Below, in pieces: positions 1-6,383 of a stretch of 12,632 nucleotides of DNA (position 1 is its first letter; every line of letters starts with the position of its first letter). Source of the stretch: Bacteroidota bacterium (lineage in GTDB: Bacteria; Bacteroidota; Bacteroidia; Bacteroidales; CAJPTX01); contig PDRH01000142.1 in the NCBI GenBank assembly GCA_002748015.1, positions 1-12,632 on the forward strand, written 5' to 3'. The notes beneath the pieces were generated by a model, which saw nothing but the letters and a program-made list of their open reading frames with translations, did not search any database and was not told where the DNA came from. A program made the translations under genes and the position numbers.

Positions 1-1
1 C

Positions 2-1948
2 AACAAGCAGTACAATCAGCATGTGGGGCTTACCTACAAGCTACCCATACATAAGCTCCCCTTCATGTTCTGGCTCACCTCCAACGCCAGCTACTCGGCC
101 GACTACCGCTGGGATGCCGCCCCGAAGCTCCCCAAGGGGTCCACCATAGAGGTCGGCAATACTATACAGAACTCCAACACGATGAAGGTAGATGCTCGTG
201 CGAACTTCGCCAGCATCTACGATAAGGTTCCTTACCTCAAGCGGGTTAATCGCCAGTTTGAGCGCCTGGCCAACGGCAAGCCCATGAATGATAAGGTGGA
301 GTACGACACGCTAACCTATGAGAAGGGACGCGTAAACCTCGCCGCCGGCAAGCGAAAGAGCATACGCCACAAGCTCAAAACGACGGATGTCACCGTCACG
401 GTCTACGACGCAGACGGGAATCCCATACCCGTTGAGGTGGAGGTCAGCGATGCCAATAGGGTCCGGATAAAGGCCGAGAAGAAGTACCGTGGGGCTCGTG
501 TAGAGGTCAGGGGGATACGCCCCCGCTCGCCCTTCTCCCCCAGCCTGATAGGGGATGGTTTTGCCCGCCTGGCCATGTGCGTACGTAGCGTCTCCGTATC
601 CTACTCCGAGACCAACGGCACACTCCTTCCAGGCTATCTCCCGCAGACCGTCCTTTTCGGCAACTCCAAGCACGACGGTAGGCTCGCCCCTGGCGCCCCC
701 TTCGTCCTCGGATGGCAGGATCGCTTCTTCGCCCAGAAGGCGGCCGATCGGGGATGGATTACCCCGGACACCACCAAGATAGACCCCTACAAGTACACCC
801 ACTCGGCCACCTGGAGCTACCGCGTGTCCATAGAGCCCTTCCCCTACTTCCGCCTGGAGCTGACCGGAACGCGCACCCTTTCGCGCAACCGCACCGAGTT
901 CTACCGCCAGCTGGCTGACGGTCAGTTCCATGCGCTCAACCCCCGTGTTGGCGGGGCATTCTCCATGTCCACCATCCTCATACCCACGGCTTTTAAGTCC
1001 TCCAGTAGGGACAATGAGTACGTCTCCGAACCCTTCCAGCAGTTCGCCGATAATCGTCTGACCGTAGCCGAGCGGCGTGCTGCCAAGCGGGCGGAGGGTG
1101 GCGTCTACAGGGCCAATCGGCGTACCGATGGCTCCGGATTCCCGGATGGGTATGGCCCGCTGGCCCAGGAGGTGCTCGTCCCCTCCCTCTTGGCGGCCTA
1201 CCAGGGGCGTAGCGCATCCCGCGTGACCCTGCGTCGCTTCCCCATCTTCCCCCTACCCAATTGGCAGCTTACCTATGATGGCCTCTCCCGTATAAGCGCG
1301 ATTAAGCCCGTTGTCAAGCAGCTAACCCTGCGCCACGGCTACAAGGCGAGCTATACCATTGGCGCATACATGAGCGCAGAGGATTACCTAGAGGGGCCAG
1401 ACGGCTACTCCTATGTGCGCAATAAGCAGGACGACTTTATCCCGGAGTACATCATGGAGAATATTTCCCTGAGCGAATCCTTCAGTCCCCTCTTTGGTGT
1501 AGACCTGACTTTCGTCAACTCCCTGAGTACGCGCTTCGAGATCCGCAAGACGCGCAGCCTCTCCATGAGCTTCGCCAACAACCAGATGGTCGACCAGGAT
1601 ACCTGGGAGTACGTTGCCGGCGTAGGCTACCGTTTTGGTGACCTCCCCCTCCTCATGAAGACAGAGCTGGGCGGGGCGAAGGTGGTAAAGAGCGAGCTGC
1701 GCCTCTCGGCCGACTTCAGCATACGCAAGACGCAGAGCATCCTCCGCAAGCTGGAGGAGCAGACCAACACCCCCACCACCGGTCAGTGGGGCTACACGTT
1801 CAAGTTCGCGGCGGACTACATGCTGACCAGCCAGATTACCGTCCGTGCCTTCTACGACCGTATGGTGAATAAGCCGCTCGTATCGCTCTCCTACCCCACC
1901 ACCACAAACTCCTTCGGCATTAGCCTCAAGTTCACCCTCGATAAGTAG
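2..1948 (+). CDS. sprA: SprA, type IX secretion outer-membrane channel, C-terminal part (5' end outside window)
   Basis: This is the last 648 residues of SprA (called Sov in Porphyromonas), the giant outer-membrane beta-barrel through which type IX secretion substrates cross the outer membrane; it is also needed for gliding where that occurs. The frame is open to the left edge, so the GTG at 23 is internal. Seen in the sequence: the family-typical stretch YKLPIHKLPF near the left edge, then Y-x-W-D, then NTIQNSNT followed by a VPYLKRVNRQFE segment; many alternating aromatic/polar strands (for example YSYVRNKQDDF, ISLSESFSPLFGVDLTF); and a C-terminus PLVSLSYPTTTNSFGISLKF that forms the closing beta strands. 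Full-length family members exceed 2000 residues, so about two thirds is missing. Codons are C-rich in third position, unlike the genes after 4.7 kb. The identification rests on remembered family features and was not aligned. Confidence 0.9.
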   Translation, partial: NKQYNQHVGLTYKLPIHKLPFMFWLTSNASYSADYRWDAAPKLPKGSTIEVGNTIQNSNTMKVDARANFASIYDKVPYLKRVNRQFERLANGKPMNDKVEYDTLTYEKGRVNLAAGKRKSIRHKLKTTDVTVTVYDADGNPIPVEVEVSDANRVRIKAEKKYRGARVEVRGIRPRSPFSPSLIGDGFARLAMCVRSVSVSYSETNGTLLPGYLPQTVLFGNSKHDGRLAPGAPFVLGWQDRFFAQKAADRGWITPDTTKIDPYKYTHSATWSYRVSIEPFPYFRLELTGTRTLSRNRTEFYRQLADGQFHALNPRVGGAFSMSTILIPTAFKSSSRDNEYVSEPFQQFADNRLTVAERRAAKRAEGGVYRANRRTDGSGFPDGYGPLAQEVLVPSLLAAYQGRSASRVTLRRFPIFPLPNWQLTYDGLSRISAIKPVVKQLTLRHGYKASYTIGAYMSAEDYLEGPDGYSYVRNKQDDFIPEYIMENISLSESFSPLFGVDLTFVNSLSTRFEIRKTRSLSMSFANNQMVDQDTWEYVAGVGYRFGDLPLLMKTELGGAKVVKSELRLSADFSIRKTQSILRKLEEQTNTPTTGQWGYTFKFAADYMLTSQITVRAFYDRMVNKPLVSLSYPTTTNSFGISLKFTLDK

Positions 1949-1970
1949 CAAAGCCAGCTTCAGTGCGCAG

Positions 1971-2016
1971 CATCTCCGGCTAGCCTATGCATGCTTGGCA
2001 TGGTGAGCCGGAGATG
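1971..2016 (+). terminator. Stem-loop after sprA, possible terminator
   Basis: A perfect 11-bp inverted repeat (CATCTCCGGCT at 1971-1981, AGCCGGAGATG at 2006-2016) with a 24-base loop starts 22 bases after the sprA stop codon. It is followed by a moderately T-rich tail (TTGAGTTTATT) rather than a clean T-run. The position between sprA and the promoter of the next gene fits a transcription terminator. The long loop and weak tail keep confidence moderate. Confidence 0.5.
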
Positions 2017-2058
2017 TAGATTGAGTTTATTCAAGCCCATTTCCCCTTTGGGGCAGCC

Positions 2059-2066
2059 TAAGTTTG
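2059..2066 (+). promoter_or_regulatory. Bacteroidota -7 promoter element for the first chemoreceptor
   Basis: TAAGTTTG matches the Bacteroidota -7 consensus TAnnTTTG exactly, 60 bases before the ATG at 2127. No good -33 TTG lies at the expected distance; only a weak TTTC at 2040-2043 is present. If it is used, transcription starts near 2072, which excludes the upstream TTG at 2064 as a start codon because that codon overlaps the promoter. Confidence 0.45.
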
Positions 2067-2126
2067 GCGGATTATTCTACTTTCGCGACTACATCAGGAA
2101 GATGGTTCTTACCAAATCCAAGACCT

Positions 2127-3947
2127 ATGCGAGTAACCATGCGGTTTCGTCTCTGGGGGGGATTCGGCTTTGCGACCCTCTCGGTGCTAGTACTCCTTTC
2201 GCTAGTAACCTACTACTCCGTATCCCAGGAGATAGCGCGGCGCATGCGCCATGTAGATATGCCCGCCTACCTGCGTGTTGCCCAGGAGGCCTTCCTGCGG
2301 GAGGTGGTAGGGGCCAAGGAGCAGTCGCTCATCCTGGCCGAGGACCCGCTCGTAGTCGATTTCATGCGGGGCGATGAGAGTCCCAGCCTACGCTCCCTCC
2401 TCAAGCGTCGCCTCATGCTCATGACGCAAACCCTCGGCTATAGCACGGTCTTCATGGCTAGGGACAGCGATATGGGCTACTACCGCGATTCGCTAGAGTA
2501 CATGTATACCATAGATCGCTCCAACCCCGGTGGCGACCACCAGTTCTACTTCAGGCATTTCCAGATGGGCGAGCGCATCGGGGTTCACTTCTACCACAAC
2601 GATTCGCTCGACCGACCAGAGTTCTGGGTTAACGTAGCGGTTGGCCCCATGGATCACCCCCTGGGGCTCGCCGGCGTGGCCTTTGTCCCCGATCGCATCG
2701 TTGACGCCCTGCAGGATGCCCGCCCCACCGACCACAGTGAGCTGTTTATCCTGGATAGGGAGGGCAGGATTCTCTTCACGACCCAGCCCGAGGTGGAGAA
2801 TAGCTTGCTGGGCGAGGTGTTCCCCGCCGCGCAGGTTCAGCTTTTGCAGTCCCAATCCAAGGGCTTCATCGAGGGCGTTCGCGGCATAGCCGACCAGGCG
2901 AGCGTCATGGCCTGGCAGCATGTCGGGGACTCCGAGTACACCATCCTTGCGGTAACGCCCGAGGAGGAACTCTTCGTTCTCCAGCGGGCGGTTGCCCGCA
3001 ACTCCCTGATCATACTCCTGCTGGCCACCGTGCTCTTCACGGTAGTCTCCATCTTCATCTCTGGGCGCATTACTCGCCCCCTAATCCTGCTGCGAGGGGT
3101 AGTAGACGGCTACGCAGCGGGCGATCTAACCCGTCGGGTCCCCGAGCAGGTAACCCAACGAACTGACGAAATCGGCGACTTGGGGCGCGCTTTTACCGGA
3201 ATGGCGAATCTGAACGAGAAGATCCTGCATCTGTTGCATCGTATCCAGGGCACCGTTCAGTTTTTGGTTACCAGCAGCGAGATCATCGGTAACCAGTCCC
3301 AGGAGGTCGGGCATAGCGTAGAGCGGCAGACCTCCTCTAGCCAGCAGCTCTCCCACTCCATGCAGGCGCTCTACGGCAATACAGACACCACGGCCACGCA
3401 CGCCGCCCAGGTGCGCAAGTTGGTGGCTAAGCTCGATGAGGAGGCCGACGCCGGTGTGTACCAAATGCGTAGCCTACGCGAGGCGCTCGAGGTCATCGGT
3501 GCCGATATAACTGTAGTTCAGGATATTGCACGCCAGACGAATATCCTAGCCCTCAATGCGGCGATAGAGGCGGCCAGGGCAGGCGAGCATGGAAGGGGCT
3601 TTTCCGTGGTGGCCGGCGAGGTGAAAAGGCTCGCCGAAACCAGCAATGAGGCCGCTGTTCGTATCGTGGAGCAGATGCATAGCTCGGTGGGGAGCATACG
3701 TGAAATCGCCCAGAAGACGGAGTACCTGAGGGAGAGTATCGAGACTATTCGTGGGGCTATGATCCAAGTGGATGAGGCCACCCAGTCGCAGACGCAGGTA
3801 GCCCTGGAGCTTAAGGAGGGGGCCAGCACCATGGCTGAGATGGCGAGCTTCGGGCGTGGCATGGTCTCCACCTTCGACGAGACCATCCAGCAGATAAATC
3901 AGGAGATAGGCGCGCTGCAGGAGGCTCTCGGAGCCCTCAAGGCTTAG
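2127..3947 (+). CDS. Methyl-accepting chemotaxis protein with Cache-like sensor domain (MCP1)
   Basis: A transmembrane chemoreceptor of 606 residues that would pass extracytoplasmic signals to the CheA kinase through a CheW coupling protein. Layout: short cytoplasmic start, TM1 at about 8-31, a periplasmic domain of about 260 residues, TM2 at about 291-314 (SLIILLLATVLFTVVSIFIS), HAMP at about 315-373 (GDLTRRV...DEIGDLGRAF), and the cytoplasmic coiled coil with the conserved tip at about 464-509 (IARQTNILALNAAIEAARAG, then GRGFSVVAGEVKRLAE). The periplasmic stretch ELFILDREGRILFTT looks like a Cache-type strand pair. There is no C-terminal NWETF-like pentapeptide for CheR docking. ATG 2127 was chosen because an in-frame TTG at 2064 sits inside the promoter -7 element; ATG 2139 is an alternative. 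It ends before a strong terminator, so it is probably monocistronic. The ligand cannot be told from sequence. Confidence 0.93.
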   Translation: MRVTMRFRLWGGFGFATLSVLVLLSLVTYYSVSQEIARRMRHVDMPAYLRVAQEAFLREVVGAKEQSLILAEDPLVVDFMRGDESPSLRSLLKRRLMLMTQTLGYSTVFMARDSDMGYYRDSLEYMYTIDRSNPGGDHQFYFRHFQMGERIGVHFYHNDSLDRPEFWVNVAVGPMDHPLGLAGVAFVPDRIVDALQDARPTDHSELFILDREGRILFTTQPEVENSLLGEVFPAAQVQLLQSQSKGFIEGVRGIADQASVMAWQHVGDSEYTILAVTPEEELFVLQRAVARNSLIILLLATVLFTVVSIFISGRITRPLILLRGVVDGYAAGDLTRRVPEQVTQRTDEIGDLGRAFTGMANLNEKILHLLHRIQGTVQFLVTSSEIIGNQSQEVGHSVERQTSSSQQLSHSMQALYGNTDTTATHAAQVRKLVAKLDEEADAGVYQMRSLREALEVIGADITVVQDIARQTNILALNAAIEAARAGEHGRGFSVVAGEVKRLAETSNEAAVRIVEQMHSSVGSIREIAQKTEYLRESIETIRGAMIQVDEATQSQTQVALELKEGASTMAEMASFGRGMVSTFDETIQQINQEIGALQEALGALKA

Positions 3948-3984
3948 CCAATAGCACCTTTGTAGAGAGCTGGGGCGTCTTTCG

Positions 3985-4010
3985 TAGGGGGCATCCCCCT
4001 ATCCCTTTTT
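3985..4010 (+). terminator. Rho-independent terminator after MCP1
   Basis: A perfect 7-bp stem TAGGGGG (3985-3991) / CCCCCTA (3995-4001) with a 3-base loop is followed by TCCC and a run of five T (4006-4010), starting 38 bases after the stop codon of MCP1. This is a textbook intrinsic terminator arrangement. Confidence 0.85.
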
Positions 4011-4021
4011 ATACCTATTCA

Positions 4022-4138
4022 CCATTTAGGTATGCAGCGCACCGCTATGCCTACGGGCGGCTTGCTGCCGAATGGGGGCATTTATATCGAGTAGGTAGCC
4101 CGTAGCAGCAGCCGGTTTTTCGCTATGCTCAACAGCGC
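4022..4138. repeat. Dispersed intergenic repeat, copy 1
   Basis: A 117-base element that recurs at 10002-10121. The two copies share an identical 28-base core (4042-4069 here) that begins CCGCTATGCCTACGGG, with diverged flanks: CCATT-TAGG at the left and CTCAACAGCGC at the right end. Within the element TACGGGC (4052-4058) can pair with GCCCGTA (4098-4104), or alternatively GGCTTGCTGC with the GCAGCAGCC that follows, so an RNA copy could fold. There is no open reading frame or transposase. It may be a REP-like or miniature mobile element, or a structured RNA element. Confidence 0.7.
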
Positions 4139-4212
4139 TAGCCCACATCCCACCCGCCAGATGCTGCGCCACTAACAAGCCGCATTGGGGTGGCCATCGG
4201 ACTCTAGCTAAG

Positions 4213-4237
4213 CCCTGCCCCATCGTTAAAGGCAGGG
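4213..4237. repeat. Small stem-loop
   Basis: CCCTGCC (4213-4219) and GGCAGGG (4231-4237) form a perfect 7-bp stem with an 11-base loop. No T-run follows, so it is not an obvious terminator. It sits between the dispersed repeat and the long inverted repeat; its function is unknown. Confidence 0.45.
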
Positions 4238-4286
4238 GAGCGATTTGCCATGAAGCCTTGTAATGATAACAAACCATCTCCGTTGC

Positions 4287-4340
4287 GCCTAGGCCTCCCC
4301 TCCGAATTTCACCGAGGAAATTCGGAGGGGAGGCCTAGGC
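4287..4340. repeat. Perfect 24-bp inverted repeat with 6-base loop
   Basis: The left arm 4287-4310 (starting GCCTAGGCCTCCCC) is the exact reverse complement of the right arm 4317-4340 (ending GGGGAGGCCTAGGC), with the loop ACCGAG at 4311-4316. The pairing extends one more C-G pair (4286/4341) and, after one mismatch, four further RNA pairs. The outer end of each arm contains the palindrome GCCTAGGC. No T-run follows on either strand, so it does not look like an intrinsic terminator. It could be a cruciform, a protein-binding palindrome, or a very stable RNA hairpin. Confidence 0.9.
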
Positions 4341-4444
4341 GGAGCGTGGTTGAATACCGGGGGGGCATGGGCCTTAAGAGCTTTTGCGCAAGGGAATGCT
4401 CGTCCATATGCGGCTTGTCGCATTGCAGGTGGTTCTGCGAATTT

Positions 4445-4485
4445 GGGGATAAATGGGCAAGCTGCATCCCCTCATTTAGGGGGAT
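4445..4485 (+). promoter_or_regulatory. Mutually exclusive hairpins upstream of MCP2
   Basis: GGGGAT (4445-4450), ATCCCC (4466-4471) and GGGGAT (4480-4485) follow one another, so the middle segment can pair with either neighbour but not both. The downstream hairpin (ATCCCCT/AGGGGAT with one bulged G) is followed by a pyrimidine-rich CTTTCTTCTT at 4491-4500, giving it the look of a weak terminator. The layout resembles an anti-terminator/terminator pair, but each stem is only 6-7 bp and no transcript is known to cross here. Confidence 0.3.
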
Positions 4486-4498
4486 TAGGGCTTTCTTC

Positions 4499-4526
4499 TT
4501 GCATGTTGACAGACTATATCCGTTTG
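4499..4526 (+). promoter_or_regulatory. Weak candidate promoter upstream of MCP2
   Basis: TTG (4499-4501), 17 bases, then TCCGTTTG (4519-4526), which has one mismatch to the Bacteroidota -7 consensus TAnnTTTG. Transcription from here would give a leader of about 240 bases before the ATG at 4772. An alternative one-mismatch -7 (TAGGGTTG, 4708-4715) lies closer to the gene but lacks a well placed -33. Confidence 0.25.
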
Positions 4527-4771
4527 TTGGTGTAACATTTCGTACCATTTAGCCGTAGGAATTGCCCGTCTCGGGGAATCTTGCTAGTTTTACGTACCAA
4601 TCAAGGGCGGATTGAAGGCTATTTGAACAGCGAACCTACTTTACTGTTAGTCTGCGTACGGGGGCTTGCTGCACGTTTGTGGTTAGGCCTCTACAGCAAC
4701 CGTTTTTTAGGGTTGTCGTCCAGGGGAGGTACTGCTATGAATGGATTAAGGGAATCAAAAAGGAAGAAGTG

Positions 4772-6307
4772 ATGGGTGGCAAGAAAGTATCAATCGCGCT
4801 GCAGCTGATTGTTAGTATCGGCTTTGTGGTGTTGGCGCTGGTGGTGACGACAGTGATTTCGCTGACCTTCCAGAATCGGAATCAACGGGCGAGCGATGCG
4901 CTCAATCAGAATGCTCTGCCGTCGCTGTCGGTGCTCGAGGAGTGCCGGGAGCTAATCGTCTCGAGCGAGCTGCTGGTCAAGAGCTGGGTCTTCGCGGAGA
5001 AGCAGGAGAAGACTCCGGATAAGCTGCGCCTTCGTGCGCTGATTGATACGGAGTATGGAGAATCCTATAGCAGGGTACGGGCGCTGGCGAGCGAGTGGCC
5101 GAAGGAGGACCTGGAGGAGCTGGAGAAGATGAACCAGATAGTGGTCGACAGCCTCTTCCCGCTGCATCGTGAGGTGATAGAGAGCCTTGCGACCTTTGAG
5201 GCCTACGATGACTTCATGGTGATTTCGATGGTCCAGCCCCTGGTTGAGGCGGATGGCCCCATCATCACCACTACGATGCGTGCTCGGGAGAAGCTCGAGG
5301 GGCTTATACAGCGCCAGAAGGTGCGTGTGGAAACGGCCAGCGCTGAGGTCCAGGAAAGGGCGAATACCTTTACTACTGTATTGCTGATAAACTCGATTAT
5401 TTCTGTTGTTCTGCTCATACTGATTGGCTGGGAGCTGCTACGTCGCATTAAGGGCGCATTGGGTGAGATGTCGCAGACCGTAGAGGAGGTGGCCTCTGGC
5501 AACCTGACGCTGGAGATCCATGACAACCGGGGGGATGAGTTTGGGCAGCTCCTGCGAGGGCTTGCAGATATGGTACGGAAGCTCCGCCAGATCGCCATTT
5601 CGATTAGCGAGGAATCGGTTGCGCTGGGGCGCTCGCGCGACGAGCTTAGCGGCGTGGCGAATGAGGTGAGCGAGGGGGCTGCCATACAGGGTAGCGCGGC
5701 CGAGGAGATAACGGCCTCCATGTCGGGCATGATGGATATGCTGAGCCGTATGAACGATGAGGCTACCAGCACGCAGACGGCCTTCTCGGCGGTGCGTGAG
5801 GATCTTATCCAGATGCGCGATGAGAGCAAGAAGAACCTCGATGCGATCGGCACCATCTCGGAGCGCATAGAGATAGTCAATGAGATTGCCAACCAGACGA
5901 ATATCCTGGCGCTCAACGCGGCGGTGGAGGCGGCGAGGGCTGGCGAGCATGGTAAGGGCTTTGCAGTTGTGGCCATTGAGGTGCGCCGTCTGGCGGAGCG
6001 GAGTCGTGAGGCGGCCGATGAGATTCTCGCGGTGGCGCGCGAGACGGTGCAGGATACCAGGCGGGTCGGGGCGTTGCTCGACAAGATTAGCCCGCAGATA
6101 GATAGCACGTGGGCCATCCTGCAGGAGTTTGCGGAGAATAGCCAGCAGCAGACGCTGACGGCTGAGCAGATAAACAACGGTATGCAGCAGCTCAACGATA
6201 TTACGCAGCGTAATGCGGCCAACGCAAGCACCCTGGTAAGGAATTCCGGGGAGCTACACGACCGCAGCGAGAGCTTGGACAAGACCATCCGCTACTTCCG
6301 GATATAG
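4772..6307 (+). CDS. Methyl-accepting chemotaxis protein with helical sensor domain (MCP2)
   Basis: A chemoreceptor of 511 residues. Layout: TM1 at about 8-30, a periplasmic domain of about 165 residues that is strongly helical and charged (for example EELEKMNQIVVDSLFPLHREVIE), resembling four-helix-bundle sensor domains; TM2 at about 199-221; HAMP at about 222-275 (ASGNLTLEIHDNRGDEFGQL); and the cytoplasmic hairpin with the conserved tip at about 371-411 (EIANQTNILALNAAVEAARA, then GKGFAVVAIEVRRLAE). It has no C-terminal pentapeptide and ends IRYFRI. ATG 4772 is preferred because AGGAAGAAG stands just upstream and TM1 then follows at the usual distance; the frame could extend to GTG 4679, but the added residues do not look like receptor sequence. 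Its sensor domain is unlike that of MCP1, so the pair is not a recent tandem duplication. Third codon positions are clearly G-rich. Confidence 0.93.
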   Translation: MGGKKVSIALQLIVSIGFVVLALVVTTVISLTFQNRNQRASDALNQNALPSLSVLEECRELIVSSELLVKSWVFAEKQEKTPDKLRLRALIDTEYGESYSRVRALASEWPKEDLEELEKMNQIVVDSLFPLHREVIESLATFEAYDDFMVISMVQPLVEADGPIITTTMRAREKLEGLIQRQKVRVETASAEVQERANTFTTVLLINSIISVVLLILIGWELLRRIKGALGEMSQTVEEVASGNLTLEIHDNRGDEFGQLLRGLADMVRKLRQIAISISEESVALGRSRDELSGVANEVSEGAAIQGSAAEEITASMSGMMDMLSRMNDEATSTQTAFSAVREDLIQMRDESKKNLDAIGTISERIEIVNEIANQTNILALNAAVEAARAGEHGKGFAVVAIEVRRLAERSREAADEILAVARETVQDTRRVGALLDKISPQIDSTWAILQEFAENSQQQTLTAEQINNGMQQLNDITQRNAANASTLVRNSGELHDRSESLDKTIRYFRI

Positions 6308-6336
6308 GCTGGTTCTGGCTCGGATGCTGCTGGAAG

Positions 6337-6363
6337 GGGGGAGGGCTATGACTCCCCCTTTTT
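6337..6363 (+). terminator. Rho-independent terminator after MCP2
   Basis: GGGGGAG (6337-6343) and CTCCCCC (6352-6358) form a 7-bp stem with an 8-base loop, followed directly by five T (6359-6363), 29 bases after the MCP2 stop. It lies in the short convergent gap before the helicase gene. On the opposite strand no T-run follows, so it probably serves MCP2 only. Confidence 0.85.
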
Positions 6364-6383
6364 GTGCGATTATAGCTGCCCCT

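Larger units (their letters stand above)
3948..4771. other. 824-base non-coding region between the two chemoreceptor genes
   Basis: No convincing gene lies here. Short open frames (for example 4250-4552) run straight through the palindrome and show no family features. In order it holds: the MCP1 terminator; copy 1 of a dispersed repeat (4022-4138); a 7-bp hairpin CCCTGCC/GGCAGGG (4213-4237); a 24-bp perfect inverted repeat (4287-4340); three alternating GGGGAT/ATCCCC segments (4445-4485); a weak candidate promoter (4499-4526); and a purine-rich AGGAAGAAG at 4761-4769 just before the MCP2 start. The base skew of the + strand changes sign across or just before this stretch. I found no perfect DnaA box (TTATNCACA); the nearest is TGGGGATAA at 4444-4452 with one mismatch on the reverse consensus. 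Confidence 0.7.

Noticed and set aside
311..931. A 206-codon open frame on the minus strand inside sprA
   Set aside because: The + strand frame shows clear SprA family sequence; the minus frame is a by-product of high GC and codon bias.
2064..2126. TTG start at 2064 for MCP1
   Set aside because: The codon overlaps an exact -7 promoter element and the added 21 residues do not resemble a receptor N-terminus.
4042..4138. CRISPR-like repeat
   Set aside because: There are only two far-apart copies of the element in the window and no regular repeat-spacer units.
4444..4452. TGGGGATAA as a DnaA box
   Set aside because: It has one mismatch to the reverse consensus and stands alone; no cluster or AT-rich unwinding stretch accompanies it, so it is not sufficient to call an origin.
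4250..4552. A 100-codon open frame in the intergenic region
   Set aside because: It reads through both arms of the 24-bp palindrome and shows no protein-like pattern; a minus-strand frame mirrors it.
5203..6288. A 361-codon open frame on the minus strand inside MCP2
   Set aside because: It is the complement of the well-supported receptor frame, is low-complexity Ser/Arg-rich, and has no family features.
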